From Ferruginibacter lapsinanis (lineage in GTDB: Bacteria; Bacteroidota; Bacteroidia; Chitinophagales; Chitinophagaceae), in NCBI RefSeq assembly GCF_020783315.1, contig NZ_CP086063.1, positions 1,848,501-1,912,500 on the forward strand: a stretch of 64,000 bases of DNA, given 5' to 3'. Positions 35,276 to 44,482 of the stretch are shown piece by piece. Numbering within the stretch: position 1 is the first letter of the stretch; each line of letters starts with the position of its first letter. The notes beneath the pieces were generated by a model that worked only from the letters and a program-made list of their open reading frames with translations, ran no database searches and was not told the DNA's origin. The position numbers were made by a program, and so were the translations under genes.

Positions 35276-36667
35276 TTAAATACTTCTGCTTACATCAAAA
35301 TTTTCTAATTCTTTAGACACGGCATTTAAGAATGTAGAACCCAATGCACCATCAATGATACGATGGTCGTAACTCAAAGAAATATACATCATATGACGTA
35401 TAGCTATGCTATCGCCTTGTGCAGTTTCAATTACAACAGGCCGTTTTTTTATTGCACCAACTGCCATGATAGCAACTTGTGGTTGATTAATAAGCGGAGT
35501 GCCCATTATGCTTCCGAAGCTACCGATATTAGATATTGTAAATGTGCCCCCATTGGTATCATCGGGTCTTAACTGTCCGCTTCTGGCGGCATTCGCTAAA
35601 TTATTTACCTGCTTTGTAAGTCCTACTAAATTTAACTGATCGGCATTTTTTATTACAGGTACAATAAGGTTGCCATTTTGCAAAGCTGTTGCCATGCCAA
35701 TGTTCAGGTCTTTTTTTATGATAATTTTATCTCCATCAATGCTGCTGCTAAGCCATGGGTATTTTTTTATGCATTTAACCACGGCTTCGATAAATAATGG
35801 AGTAAAGGTGATCTTTTCACCTTCTCTTTTTTCGAAATCTTTTTTAATTCTTTCTCTCCACAAAACAAGATTGGTAACATCACATTCTACAAAACTGGTA
35901 ACATGTGCACTTGTATGCACACTGTCTATCATATGCTTTGCAATCAGTTTACGCATACGATCCATTTCTATGATCTCTACATTACCGGTGTAAGTAGTTG
36001 GAGGAGCATAGTTAGGAGTCGTTGGTTGTATGTTGGATGTTGGAGGTTGTGTTTGAGGTTGATAGCTGGCGGCGGCTTGTATATTGGCCGCTGCTTGTTG
36101 CCTGTTGCCTGTTGCTAATTGTTCATTGCCCATTGCCTGTTGCCTATTGCTACCTCTTCCAGCAACATATTCCATAATATCTTTCTTGCTAACTCTTCCT
36201 TCTTGTCCTGTTCCCGGTATTCTTTCCAGTTCACTCATACTGATCCCTTCCTGTTGTGCTATGTTTAACACTAAAGGAGAGTAAAAACGGATAGTTGGTT
36301 TATCAGTTTGTTCAGCATGTACTGGTGTGGGTTGATAGGGGATATGCTCAACAATTTTAGCTTCTTCGTAAACAGGTTCTGGTGTATGTGTAATTGTTGG
36401 TTGAGATTGAGTAACAGCAGCACTTCCACCTACTCTTATTTTTGCAATAACAGTTCCAATTGGTACAACGTCGTTTTCGTTGAATAGCACCTCTTCAATT
36501 ACACCTTCATGTGTACTCGGTACTTCACTGTCAACTTTATCAGTGGCAATATCCAGTACGGATTCGTCTTGCTTAACGCTGTCGCCTGGCTTTTTGTGCC
36601 ATTTCAATATAGTGGCCTCTGTGATACTTTCTCCCAGTTTTGGCATTAGCAGATCGACTAAACTCAT
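35276..36667 (-). CDS. Dihydrolipoamide acyltransferase (E2) of a 2-oxoacid dehydrogenase complex
   Basis: The 463-residue core of a 2-oxoacid dehydrogenase has three domains. A lipoyl domain (1-78) carries the lipoylated Lys44 in ATDKVDSEV. A peripheral subunit-binding domain (127-168: SPLVLNIAQQEGISMSELERI, GTGQEGRVSKKDI) follows. The catalytic domain (229-463) has the active-site His/Asp motif YDHRIIDGA near 440. It transfers the acyl group from lipoyl-lysine to CoA. No E1 or E3 gene is adjacent, so pyruvate, 2-oxoglutarate or branched-chain acids are all possible; the single lipoyl domain and EVPST type suggest a branched-chain or generic E2. The linker (169-228) is low-complexity Gln/Ala/Pro from 7-base repeats. 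Confidence 0.9.
   Translation of the reverse strand: MSLVDLLMPKLGESITEATILKWHKKPGDSVKQDESVLDIATDKVDSEVPSTHEGVIEEVLFNENDVVPIGTVIAKIRVGGSAAVTQSQPTITHTPEPVYEEAKIVEHIPYQPTPVHAEQTDKPTIRFYSPLVLNIAQQEGISMSELERIPGTGQEGRVSKKDIMEYVAGRGSNRQQAMGNEQLATGNRQQAAANIQAAASYQPQTQPPTSNIQPTTPNYAPPTTYTGNVEIIEMDRMRKLIAKHMIDSVHTSAHVTSFVECDVTNLVLWRERIKKDFEKREGEKITFTPLFIEAVVKCIKKYPWLSSSIDGDKIIIKKDLNIGMATALQNGNLIVPVIKNADQLNLVGLTKQVNNLANAARSGQLRPDDTNGGTFTISNIGSFGSIMGTPLINQPQVAIMAVGAIKKRPVVIETAQGDSIAIRHMMYISLSYDHRIIDGALGSTFLNAVSKELENFDVSRSI
36014..36048. repeat. Heptanucleotide repeat in the E2 linker, first block
   Basis: The + strand units are AGGAGTC, GTTGGTT, GTATGTT, GGATGTT, GGAGGTT, five in register. The block encodes residues about 207-218 of the E2 linker. 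Confidence 0.6.
36082..36151. repeat. Heptanucleotide repeat in the E2 linker, second block
   Basis: Ten 7-base units, read on the + strand: TATTGGC, CGCTGCT, TGTTGCC, TGTTGCC, TGTTGCT, AATTGTT, CATTGCC, CATTGCC, TGTTGCC, TATTGCT. They encode residues about 173-196, rich in Gln, Ala and Asn. Because seven and three share no factor, the protein repeat is 7 residues per 21 bases. Confidence 0.8.
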
Positions 36668-36761
36668 ATACTGTAATTTGATGTTAACTGCAACAAATGT
36701 AAGTAAAAATAGTAAGTTGCAAGAGAGCTGTTTATCTGAAAAATTATACGGTAAAAAAATG

Positions 36762-38009
36762 CTAATTTTCTATTATAAATTTTCTCAACAGGTTCAAAGC
36801 GCTGGCTGCTGTAAGCTGTATATTTCTTTGCCTGTCAAAACGGAATTGAAATTTCTCGACGGTCAGTTTTTGGGTATTTCCTACTGCTATCCAAACGGTA
36901 CCAACCGGTTTATCAGGCATACCTCCATCTGGACCCATAATACCTGATACAGCAATGGTATAATCTGACTGTATGTTTTGAAGGGCTCCTTTTGCCATTT
37001 CTATCACTACTTCGTCGCTTACTGCACCCAATGTTTCCAAAGTAGACCTGTTTACACCTAACAGATCTTCTTTTGCCTTATAACTGTATGATACAATACT
37101 ACCATCATAAAATTTTGACGAGCCTGGTATAGCTGTAATTAAATGAGCTATGTACCCCCCTGTACAACTTTCTGCAGTACACATTGTTTTGTTTTTCGAT
37201 AACAATAATTTGCCTACAACTTTCTCTAAGGGTTCATCTTCATTGGTCACTAAAAAATCTTTTACCAATGTTTGCAGCACTGCAAATTGTGTGTCAATTT
37301 CATGATCAACAGTATTTTTGTCTATGCCTATTGATGATAGACGCAAGCGTACCATACCGTAATTGGGTAGATATGCCAGTTTGATATTAGCTGGCAATGC
37401 TTCTTCAAAATCTTTGATCAATTCCGCCAAAAAACTTTCTCCAACACCGGCAGTAAGTAAAGTGCGGTGTGCTATATGTGACGTTGTAAATTCTTTTTGC
37501 AGCAAAGCGATGACATCATCTGTCATCATGCCTTTCATTTCATGCGGCACTCCCGGCATACTAATAAATATTTTACCATCCTTTTTAAATATCATTCCCG
37601 GAGCTGTGCCTCTTTTATTCAGTACAACCGTACAGGTGTCCGGCACTTCAGCTTGTTTTATATTTCTTTCTATCATTGGTCGTTTAAGAATATTTTTAAA
37701 AATGTGTTCTACATTTTCCAATGCACCCTTATCAACGATCATGTTGCCATTAAAATATTTGCATAGTAAAGGTTTGGTAATATCGTCTGCAGTGGGCCCA
37801 AGTCCACCGGTAATTAAAATAATATCGGCATGTTTACTTTCCTCATCCAATGCAGTCCATATCTCATCCCATGCGTCTCCTACAGCCACTCTCCTTACAA
37901 CCGGTATACCGGCTTTGTTCAGTTCCTGCGCTATCCAGGCGCTATTGGTATCAATAACCTGACCAATCAATAATTCATCTCCAATTGTTATAATGCCTGC
38001 TTTTACCAT
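36762..38009 (-). CDS. cinA: CinA family protein: MoCF-like domain fused to nicotinamide-nucleotide amidase
   Basis: The 415-residue protein joins an N-terminal COG1058 molybdopterin-binding-like domain (ITIGDELLIGQVIDTNSAW, LITGGLGPTADDITK near 67, PGVPHEMKGM near 141) to the C-terminal PncC/CinA amidase (CTAESCTGGYIAHLITAIPG near 275, GSIVSYSYKAKEDLLGV, VSGIMGPDGG near 368). The C-terminal part recycles nicotinamide mononucleotide to nicotinate mononucleotide; the N-terminal part of some members has ADP-ribose pyrophosphatase activity. It is full length and lies 94 bases upstream of the E2 gene, on the same strand. Some CinA proteins are linked to competence, which cannot be inferred here. 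Confidence 0.92.
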   Translation of the reverse strand: MVKAGIITIGDELLIGQVIDTNSAWIAQELNKAGIPVVRRVAVGDAWDEIWTALDEESKHADIILITGGLGPTADDITKPLLCKYFNGNMIVDKGALENVEHIFKNILKRPMIERNIKQAEVPDTCTVVLNKRGTAPGMIFKKDGKIFISMPGVPHEMKGMMTDDVIALLQKEFTTSHIAHRTLLTAGVGESFLAELIKDFEEALPANIKLAYLPNYGMVRLRLSSIGIDKNTVDHEIDTQFAVLQTLVKDFLVTNEDEPLEKVVGKLLLSKNKTMCTAESCTGGYIAHLITAIPGSSKFYDGSIVSYSYKAKEDLLGVNRSTLETLGAVSDEVVIEMAKGALQNIQSDYTIAVSGIMGPDGGMPDKPVGTVWIAVGNTQKLTVEKFQFRFDRQRNIQLTAASALNLLRKFIIEN

Positions 38010-38096
38010 TTTTATTTTTTATTCAAGATAATTAAACAACTTGAAGGGCAGTTTGTTTATTGTTAGTACCTTTCATATCAAATTTAAAAATATTTT

Positions 38097-38525
38097 ATGC
38101 AAACACAGAATTTTAAAAATCATACGCAGTATGTTCCTTTTTACCATTTTGGTGTCTATGGAGGTCTATTAGCATTGTTGATAGGCTCGGTAGTAAATTA
38201 TTTACATTCTGCCAAAGAGAATATCTATAGCGCTTCTTTATTGATACTAGCTTCTTTATTAATGATATTGATTGCTTTTTTTGGAAGGTCATTTGCATTA
38301 AAAGCGCAGGACAGGGCCATCAGGGCTGAAGAAAAGTTGCGTTATTTTATAGCAACAGGTCAGCAAATGGACAGTCGGTTACATTTAGGACAAATTATCG
38401 CATTACGTTTTGCCAGTGATGGCGAATTTGTTGCTTTGGCTAAGAAGGCGGCAGATGAAAATCTAGCGCCAAAAGAAATTAAAGCAGCAATCCAAAATTG
38501 GAGAGGCGACTATCATAGAGTATAG
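38097..38525 (+). CDS. DUF6526 family small membrane protein
   Basis: The 142-residue protein begins QNFKNHTQYVPFYHF, followed by two hydrophobic helices (VYGGLLALLIGSVVNYL and SASLLILASLLMILIAFFG, residues about 20-60). The rest is a charged, helical tail (KAQDRAIRAEEKLRYFIATG near 72; IIALRFASDGEFVALAKKA). This is the DUF6526 pattern, a widespread Bacteroidota family of unknown function. The tail is predicted to be cytoplasmic. It is isolated: divergent from cinA and convergent with the thioesterase, so no operon context helps. Confidence 0.75.
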   Translation: MQTQNFKNHTQYVPFYHFGVYGGLLALLIGSVVNYLHSAKENIYSASLLILASLLMILIAFFGRSFALKAQDRAIRAEEKLRYFIATGQQMDSRLHLGQIIALRFASDGEFVALAKKAADENLAPKEIKAAIQNWRGDYHRV

Positions 38526-38646
38526 GTAGAGATCGATTAATGAGGTGTAATGTATGGATACACATGACTTATTTATATTTTGGGTGTTTTTCAATTCGTA
38601 AATTCCAAATCATATATCCATCATATCGTAAATTCTTTTACAGGAT

Positions 38647-39054
38647 CTAGTAAAATTTACTGAGTTTTTTTCTTAGTTCCTCTGGCATTTCACATCTTTT
38701 CATTGTTTTTGCTTCCATAAAATACAGTGTAACATCGCCGGTGTTCAACAACTCATTCTTTTCGTTATAAATTTCTGAATGAAAGGTGATCTTATGATGG
38801 ATAGGTAATTCTTTGAGTGTAGTCTTTACCGTTATCAGGTCATCGTATTTTGCCGGACGTAAAAAACGGCTATGGATATCCACTACAGGCATGATGATGC
38901 CCATTGCTTCGATATCTTTATAAGTATATCCTAATTGCCGGATAGCTTCGCCTCTGCCAATTTCGTAAAACTGTGCATAGTGCCCGTGATATACCACCCC
39001 CATCTGATCAGTCAAGGCATAGTGTATACGTATTTGTGTTTCGCTTGTAAACAT
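38647..39054 (-). CDS. Acyl-CoA thioesterase, YbgC/4HBT hotdog family
   Basis: The 135-residue single-domain hotdog protein has the 4HBT active site TDQMGVVYHGHYAQFYEIGR near residue 15 (Asp of the conserved D.xGVxx.xxY pattern), the GYTYKDIEAMGI turn, and the SRFLRPAKYDDLITVKT strand near 62. Family members hydrolyse acyl-CoA or acyl-ACP thioesters; in proteobacteria YbgC belongs to the Tol-Pal locus, but no tol genes are here. It is cytoplasmic. It follows the DoxX gene on the same strand, but a terminator lies between. Confidence 0.88.
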   Translation of the reverse strand: MFTSETQIRIHYALTDQMGVVYHGHYAQFYEIGRGEAIRQLGYTYKDIEAMGIIMPVVDIHSRFLRPAKYDDLITVKTTLKELPIHHKITFHSEIYNEKNELLNTGDVTLYFMEAKTMKRCEMPEELRKKLSKFY

Positions 39055-39063
39055 ATTGTGAGG

Positions 39064-39100
39064 AAAAAATAAAGGATGATCTTAAATAACCATCCTTTAT
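39064..39100 (-). terminator. Terminator of the DoxX-family gene
   Basis: On the minus strand ATAAAGGATG (39100-39091) pairs with CATCCTTTAT (39078-39069) around 12 bases, then a T-run to 39064. It lies 17 bases past the DoxX stop and ends 10 bases before the thioesterase start. Confidence 0.75.
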
Positions 39101-39116
39101 AAATTATAAATTGTAT

Positions 39117-39524
39117 TTATTTCGCAATCATGCTATCAACGCTTACTCTGCCTGGTCCAACCAACAGTAAGACAAGGTAACCGGTCAGGTATAAAGATGC
39201 CATTTCGCCTGTAGCAAAAAAATCCATATTGTGCGCTTTGAACAAAGCAACACACATTGCAATGATCAATGGTATTACTGCCAGCCTTGTGAATAATCCA
39301 ATGATCAAAAATAATGAGCAGAAAAATTCTGCAAAAATATCCATTGCTAAAGACATGGAAGAACTCATTCCTGCAAATGCAATGAATTTGGTTTGATACT
39401 GACTAAAATGTACCAGCTTGTCATATCCATGATGCATCATTAATATACCCAGGGATAATCTCAACAAAAGTACTGCTGTGCTAAAGGCGCCTGCCGAATA
39501 GTTTGTCGATAATAATTTTTTCAT
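39117..39524 (-). CDS. DoxX family membrane protein
   Basis: The 135-residue protein has four hydrophobic helices: TAVLLLRLSLGILMMHHGYDKL, MDIFAEFFCSLFLIIGLF, RLAVIPLIIAMCVALF and LYLTGYLVLLLVGPG. The RLSLGILMMHHGYDKLVHF segment (about 22-40) and the GLFTRLAVIPL segment (about 78-88) are the DoxX-type signature. DoxX members are small subunits linked to quinone or thiol oxidation, but most, as here, have no defined role. It has a -7 box TACATTTG at 39557-39564 and its own terminator, and is divergent from the TPR gene. Confidence 0.85.
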   Translation of the reverse strand: MKKLLSTNYSAGAFSTAVLLLRLSLGILMMHHGYDKLVHFSQYQTKFIAFAGMSSSMSLAMDIFAEFFCSLFLIIGLFTRLAVIPLIIAMCVALFKAHNMDFFATGEMASLYLTGYLVLLLVGPGRVSVDSMIAK

Positions 39525-39556
39525 AAAAATATTTTATACTTTTTTTAACAGTAAAA

Positions 39557-39564
39557 CAAATGTA
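39557..39564 (-). promoter_or_regulatory. -7 promoter box of the DoxX gene
   Basis: TACATTTG on the minus strand, 32 bases before the DoxX ATG. A TTG at consensus distance is not seen. The divergent TPR promoter lies 55 bases away. Confidence 0.4.
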
Positions 39565-39618
39565 CAATCTTTTATTCAGAGCAGTTATCCACTTATACAC
39601 AATACTTTTGGAACAGTG

Positions 39619-39649
39619 TTTGCATAACCTTGTGTAGTAGTTAATTTTG
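39619..39649 (+). promoter_or_regulatory. Promoter of the large TPR gene
   Basis: TTTG at 39619-39622, a 19-base spacer and TAATTTTG at 39642-39649, all consensus. The ATG lies only 12 bases past the box (39661), so the message would be nearly leaderless; ATG 39670 is an alternative start. Confidence 0.65.
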
Positions 39650-39660
39650 CAATCGATAAA

Positions 39661-42600
39661 ATGAGTGATATGATCTATAGTCTGAAACAAAAATATACTT
39701 TTCTTTTTTTACTGATACTATTTTCCCTGCCTGTTTTTTCTCAACCTACACATGCCATTATCGATGAGGAAAGGAATTACAAAGAAGCCAAAGAGTTGTT
39801 TGTAAAAAAACAATACGCCCTGGCATATCCATTGTTGAAGCAGCTACATGATCAGCAACCTGATGGTCAGCAAAGCAATAATTATTATTTACATGAAGAT
39901 GTAAACTATTATTATACTGTTTGTGGGTTAAAATTACAATTGCCAATTGCTGTAGAGGAAGCAAAAAATTATATCAGCAAAGTGAATAATGAGCCACGGG
40001 TAGAATTGATGAGTTATCATTTGGGTAAATATTATTTTATAAAAGATGATTTTGAAAATGCTATTACTAATTATGAGAGAGCGGGTATAGATAATTTAAG
40101 CAATGAAGAGATTGGTGATGCTAAGTTCGAAATGGCATACAGTTATTTTAATTTAAAAAGATTTGATGATGCTCAACCACTGTTTGATGAGATCCGTCAA
40201 TTAGAGGGAAGTAAGTATTATATGTCGGCTAATTATTATTATGGGTTTATCAGCTATTATAAACGACAATATTCAGAGGCGTTAAAATCATTTAAGCTGG
40301 TAGAATCGCAGGATGAATATAAAGCGGTAGTACCTTACTACATTGCCGAAATATATTATTTCCAGAAGAAAAAAGACGAAGCACTCAAATATGGCGAATC
40401 GGTTTTAAACAGGGGCGGATTATATTATGAAAAGGAGATGAAACAATTGCTTGGTCAGATCTATTTTGAAAAGAAAGAGTTTGCCAAAGCACTGCCATTA
40501 TTGGAGTATTATGTAAACAACAGCGACAAGGTAAGTAAAGAAGATCTGTATGAAGTGAGTTATTGTTATTACGTGGCCAATAATCTTGATAAAGCGATAG
40601 AAGGGTTTAAGCAATTAAGTAGTCAGCAGGATTCATTAGGACAGAATTCTATGTATTTGCTGGGAGATTGTTACCTGAAGACGAATCAAAAAGAAAATGC
40701 AAGAAATGCATTTCAATATTGTGCTTATAATAGCAGTAATAAAAAACAGCAGGAAATATCCCGGTTTAATTATGCAAAGCTTTCTTACGAATTAGGGTAC
40801 CAGGACATAGCATTGAGTGAATTGAGAAAATTCATCAATGATTACCCGAACTCAACTTATTCTGTAGAGGCCAGAGAGATACTGGTTAGTCTGTTGGCCA
40901 ATACAAATAATTTTAATGATGCGCTGGTACTGTATGAATCTTTTGATAAACCTACACCAACAATGCAAAAAGCTTATCCCCGTATATTGTACGGCAGGGC
41001 TGTAGAGTTAATTAATGATCAGCAGATTGAAAAAGCAGATGAATTGCTTAATAAGATCTTACAACTTCCTGCTTCTGCTGTTACACCTTATGCCAACTTC
41101 TGGAAAGGCGAAATAGCATATCGTCAATATAAATATGATGACGCAATAAAATATTTATCTGTGTATTTAGCTGGTAATGCAGGAATGCAGGGAGAAGCAA
41201 ATCCTACTGCGGCCAGGTATGATATTGGGTACAGTTACTTGAAGAAAGAAAATTACAAACAGGCATTGGTGTATTTTGAGCAGGTTGCCAGATCTGTTTC
41301 TCCATCATCGCCATCAATTGAGCAGGATGCTTATTTACGCAGTGCGGATTGTTATTTTATGACCAAGGATTTTGTAAAAGCCAATGGCATGTACGGTACT
41401 GTTATTAATAGTGCTCTGTCTCAAAGTGATTATGCGATGTTTCAGCAATCAATGATAGCAGGAATAAAAAACTCGGACGATAAGATCAGGATATTAAATA
41501 ATCTTACCAGAGCGTATCCGAAAAGTAGTTTGGTGAATGATGCTAATATGGAAATTGCAACTACTTATATGGTGGATGAAAAATTTAACAATGCTATTCC
41601 TTATCTGAATACTTTATTGGCTGTTCCTAATTCAAATGGCTTGCAGCCGAAAGTGTTATTGAATTTAGGTTTGTGCTATTACAATACTAATAACAATAAA
41701 GAAGCATTAAATAATTACCAGCAGCTAATACAAAAATATCCGGCTTCACCGGAAGCGGAAGAGGCGTTGGATAATGTAAAAAATATTTATGTAGAAGATG
41801 GCAAGCCTGATGAGTATGTAGCCTTCATGCGTAAGATCGGAAAAAATGTTTCTGTCAGCGAAGCGGATGCGCTTACTTATAACGCTGCTGAATTGAAATA
41901 TAATAATGGAGATTGTAATGGTGCTATCTCAGCATTTAGCAATTACTTGTCACAATTTCCTAATGGAGCAAATGCATTAGATGCCAATTACTTTTTGGGA
42001 GAATGTTATTTAAAAAATAAAGACTGGAATAATGCTTTGAGAGGGTATAATGCAGTAAGTGCAAGAGGCTTGAGTAAATATTTTGAAAAAGCTACATTGG
42101 CAGCATCAAGAATCAATTATTTTGAAATTAAGGATTATGCAGCAGCGAAGAAGAGTTTTGAATTGTTACGCTCCGGGGCTTCTAATCAGGATAATCAGTT
42201 AGAAGCAGTGAGGGGATTGGTAAGATGTTACTATCAATTGAAAGATTATGTACAGGCAAATGAGGTGGCGAAAGATCTCTTGACAAGGAAAGGGATTAGT
42301 ACAGATGATAGATCAATTGCATTTTTGGTATTGGGAAAATCACAGCAGATAAGTAGTGATTATGCAGGTGCGATTAACTCATTTAAATCATGTGCGGCCA
42401 TTAATAAATCGGCATGGGGGGCAGAGGCTCGTTATGAAATTGCCAATACGCAGTTTATTTTAAATAACTATACAGCGTCTGAGAAAGCCGCAATGGTTGT
42501 TATAAAAGAAACAGGTAGTTATGATTTTTGGGTAACCAGATCATATATTTTATTAGGAGATATTTTTATGCAACGTAAAGATTATTTCAATGCCAAAGCT

Positions 42601-42714
42601 ACTTATCAAAGTGTAGCTCAGAATTCAGTTATAGCAGAATTAAAAACAGAAGCACAGCAAAAATTTGATAAAGCGGTTAGTGAAGAAAATAAAGTTTCAA
42701 AAATCAGTAATTAA
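39661..42714 (+). CDS. Large secreted tetratricopeptide repeat protein
   Basis: The 1017-residue protein has a signal peptide (YTFLFLLILFSLPVFSQ) and then TPR-like helix pairs along its whole length, such as GDAKFEMAYSYFNLKRFDDAQPLFDEI, YAKLSYELGYQDIALSELRKFINDYPN and FLGECYLKNKDWNNALRGYNAV. There is no transmembrane helix after the signal and no lipobox, so it is probably a periplasmic scaffold that binds other proteins. A beta-barrel gene starts one base after its stop (start 42716), and an HU-like membrane gene follows. TPR-plus-barrel pairs are seen in Bacteroidota envelope loci, but this one is of unknown function. Confidence 0.85.
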   Translation: MSDMIYSLKQKYTFLFLLILFSLPVFSQPTHAIIDEERNYKEAKELFVKKQYALAYPLLKQLHDQQPDGQQSNNYYLHEDVNYYYTVCGLKLQLPIAVEEAKNYISKVNNEPRVELMSYHLGKYYFIKDDFENAITNYERAGIDNLSNEEIGDAKFEMAYSYFNLKRFDDAQPLFDEIRQLEGSKYYMSANYYYGFISYYKRQYSEALKSFKLVESQDEYKAVVPYYIAEIYYFQKKKDEALKYGESVLNRGGLYYEKEMKQLLGQIYFEKKEFAKALPLLEYYVNNSDKVSKEDLYEVSYCYYVANNLDKAIEGFKQLSSQQDSLGQNSMYLLGDCYLKTNQKENARNAFQYCAYNSSNKKQQEISRFNYAKLSYELGYQDIALSELRKFINDYPNSTYSVEAREILVSLLANTNNFNDALVLYESFDKPTPTMQKAYPRILYGRAVELINDQQIEKADELLNKILQLPASAVTPYANFWKGEIAYRQYKYDDAIKYLSVYLAGNAGMQGEANPTAARYDIGYSYLKKENYKQALVYFEQVARSVSPSSPSIEQDAYLRSADCYFMTKDFVKANGMYGTVINSALSQSDYAMFQQSMIAGIKNSDDKIRILNNLTRAYPKSSLVNDANMEIATTYMVDEKFNNAIPYLNTLLAVPNSNGLQPKVLLNLGLCYYNTNNNKEALNNYQQLIQKYPASPEAEEALDNVKNIYVEDGKPDEYVAFMRKIGKNVSVSEADALTYNAAELKYNNGDCNGAISAFSNYLSQFPNGANALDANYFLGECYLKNKDWNNALRGYNAVSARGLSKYFEKATLAASRINYFEIKDYAAAKKSFELLRSGASNQDNQLEAVRGLVRCYYQLKDYVQANEVAKDLLTRKGISTDDRSIAFLVLGKSQQISSDYAGAINSFKSCAAINKSAWGAEARYEIANTQFILNNYTASEKAAMVVIKETGSYDFWVTRSYILLGDIFMQRKDYFNAKATYQSVAQNSVIAELKTEAQQKFDKAVSEENKVSKISN

Positions 42715-42715
42715 G

Positions 42716-44359
42716 ATGACAAAAAATATTAAATACTCAATATTGCTTTTTGCCTGCACTATTTCGGCGTTGGCTTCTTTTGCACAGAGAGATACTACTA
42801 AAAAGCAATCGATCGATATTACGTCCAGCTACAAACCCGTGTTAAGAAATGCAGTTAAAATTAATTTGTCTGCCACACAATTGGTTGCTGATACAGCTAA
42901 AGTAAAAATGAATTATACGGTGCCTGCACAAAATTTATTTTATACCTATCAGCCTATCCCGTTGCGTCCTTTGGCTTTGCAGGCAAACGATAGCCTGCAG
43001 TTAGGCGTGCGGAATTATTTAAAGATCGGTATCGGTAATTATTCTACGCCCTTTTTGAAAGCCGGACTTAGTTTTGGAGATGGCAAAACCAGTTTGATAA
43101 ATGTTTACGGAGATTATATTTCATCTAAAGGAAAGATCAAATACCAGGATTATTCAAAACTGAATGTAAAAGCTACGGGTAGTTATTTTACAGGACAGAA
43201 TGAAGTATATGGAGGAGTTGGGTTAAGTCTGCATGATAATTATCTATACGGATACGATCATGGTCTGCACAGTTTTACTAAAACTGATCTCTTACAGCGA
43301 TTTCAGGATTTTTCTTTAAACGCCGGGGTGAGGAATAGCAATACCAATGATCTGGGTATAAACTACAACCCGTCTCTTTCCGTAGATGTTTTTACCAGTC
43401 AGAATAAATTGTCTGAGAATAATGTAATAGTAAATATTCCATTTGATAAAAAATTTGACGAAAGCTTTTCTGCTGAAATTTCTGCAACAGCAGACATTAC
43501 TTCTTACAAAACAAAAAATTTATTACTGGATAATATAACCATCAAGAACAATGTTTTTCAAGTAACTCCGGTATTAACTTATACCGCTCCGATGTATACG
43601 ATACATGGCGGGCTTACGCCAACTTACAGCAATAAGAAATTTGTTTTGTTGCCGAATATTTATGGCGAAATGCGATTGAGTGAGAAGAAATTTTTGGTGC
43701 AGGCTGGTTTTGTGGGAAAGATCATCAAGAATACCTACAAAAATCTGAGTGCGATCAACCCATACATATTGCCGGTAACCGATCAGTTAAATACCAGGGA
43801 GACAGAACTGTATGGTGGAATTAAATCAACGGTTGGGAAGCATTTTAATTTCAGTGCAAAGGCCGGACTGGTACATTTTAATGATTTTGCTTTCTTTGTA
43901 AATGATACACTCACCGATGAAAAAGGTTTTATAATAAGTAATGATAAGAATGTAAATGCATTGCGTTTACATGCAGATATGAGCTATATCAACCAAGATA
44001 AGTTTACAATTACTGGTGGTGTAACTTTTAATGGGTATACTGATATGCAAAATAATGCAGCTGCTTATGGAACTGTTCCTATAGAAATTACCGCTTCTAT
44101 GCGCTGGTGGGCTTTTGATAAAGTGTTACTGAAAAGTGATCTGTTTGTTTTCGGGGGCGGCCCTTATCTTTTAAAAGATAATGTTACCAAAAATTTGAAG
44201 GGAGCGGCTGATTTAAGTGTAGGGGCAGAGTTTGTGATCAATAAAAATTTCAGTGCATGGGCAGATATCAATAATTTGTTGAATAACAAATATGAACGTT
44301 GGCATCGTTATGAAACATACGGCCTTAATTTCTTAGGTGGTATTATTATGAAGTTTTAA
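42716..44359 (+). CDS. Outer-membrane beta-barrel protein, TonB-receptor-like, without an evident plug
   Basis: The 547-residue protein has a signal peptide (YSILLFACTISALASFAQ) and a long barrel of alternating residues, with strands such as ITGGVTFNGYTDMQ and a terminal Phe (GGIIMKF). It resembles the barrels of TonB-dependent receptors, but the usual N-terminal plug and TonB box are not recognisable: after the signal it begins RDTTKKQSIDITSSYKPVL. It starts one base after the large TPR gene, so the pair is translationally linked and probably acts together at the outer membrane. I cannot name the substrate. An upstream in-frame ATG at 42665 lies inside the TPR gene and is rejected because the signal begins at 42716. 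Confidence 0.75.
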   Translation: MTKNIKYSILLFACTISALASFAQRDTTKKQSIDITSSYKPVLRNAVKINLSATQLVADTAKVKMNYTVPAQNLFYTYQPIPLRPLALQANDSLQLGVRNYLKIGIGNYSTPFLKAGLSFGDGKTSLINVYGDYISSKGKIKYQDYSKLNVKATGSYFTGQNEVYGGVGLSLHDNYLYGYDHGLHSFTKTDLLQRFQDFSLNAGVRNSNTNDLGINYNPSLSVDVFTSQNKLSENNVIVNIPFDKKFDESFSAEISATADITSYKTKNLLLDNITIKNNVFQVTPVLTYTAPMYTIHGGLTPTYSNKKFVLLPNIYGEMRLSEKKFLVQAGFVGKIIKNTYKNLSAINPYILPVTDQLNTRETELYGGIKSTVGKHFNFSAKAGLVHFNDFAFFVNDTLTDEKGFIISNDKNVNALRLHADMSYINQDKFTITGGVTFNGYTDMQNNAAAYGTVPIEITASMRWWAFDKVLLKSDLFVFGGGPYLLKDNVTKNLKGAADLSVGAEFVINKNFSAWADINNLLNNKYERWHRYETYGLNFLGGIIMKF

Positions 44360-44433
44360 TTTTCAATCGATAGTGTTTTCTGTCTGGTATTATTTCCTGC
44401 ATATTTAATTTTATCGCTATGCTAATGTTGCAC

Positions 44434-44464
44434 TTGGAATCGGAACTTGTACTTCATATCTTTG
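44434..44464 (+). promoter_or_regulatory. Promoter of the HU-like membrane gene
   Basis: TTG at 44434-44436, a 20-base spacer and TATCTTTG at 44457-44464. The start ATG is at 44483. The apparent in-frame TTG at 44447 lies inside the promoter and is not a start. Confidence 0.6.
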
Positions 44465-44482
44465 GGTAACATTTATAATGAC

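Noticed and set aside
36480..36947. 155-codon open frame across the ends of the E2 and cinA genes
   Set aside because: It is composed of reverse-complement codons of two real genes and has no signature.
37363..37962. 199-codon open frame opposite cinA
   Set aside because: It is an antisense shadow: Ser/Ile/Cys-rich, without a start context, and cinA is complete on the other strand.
38580..38645. Possible heptad repeat after the DUF6526 gene
   Set aside because: The repeated CGTAAATTC units are 30 bases apart, not a multiple of seven, so the period is unconvincing.
42665..42715. Upstream ATG for the barrel gene
   Set aside because: It lies inside the TPR gene; the signal peptide begins at 42716.
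44447..44482. TTG start extending the HU-like gene by 12 codons
   Set aside because: The extension contains the promoter -7 box TATCTTTG, so the ATG at 44483 is preferred.
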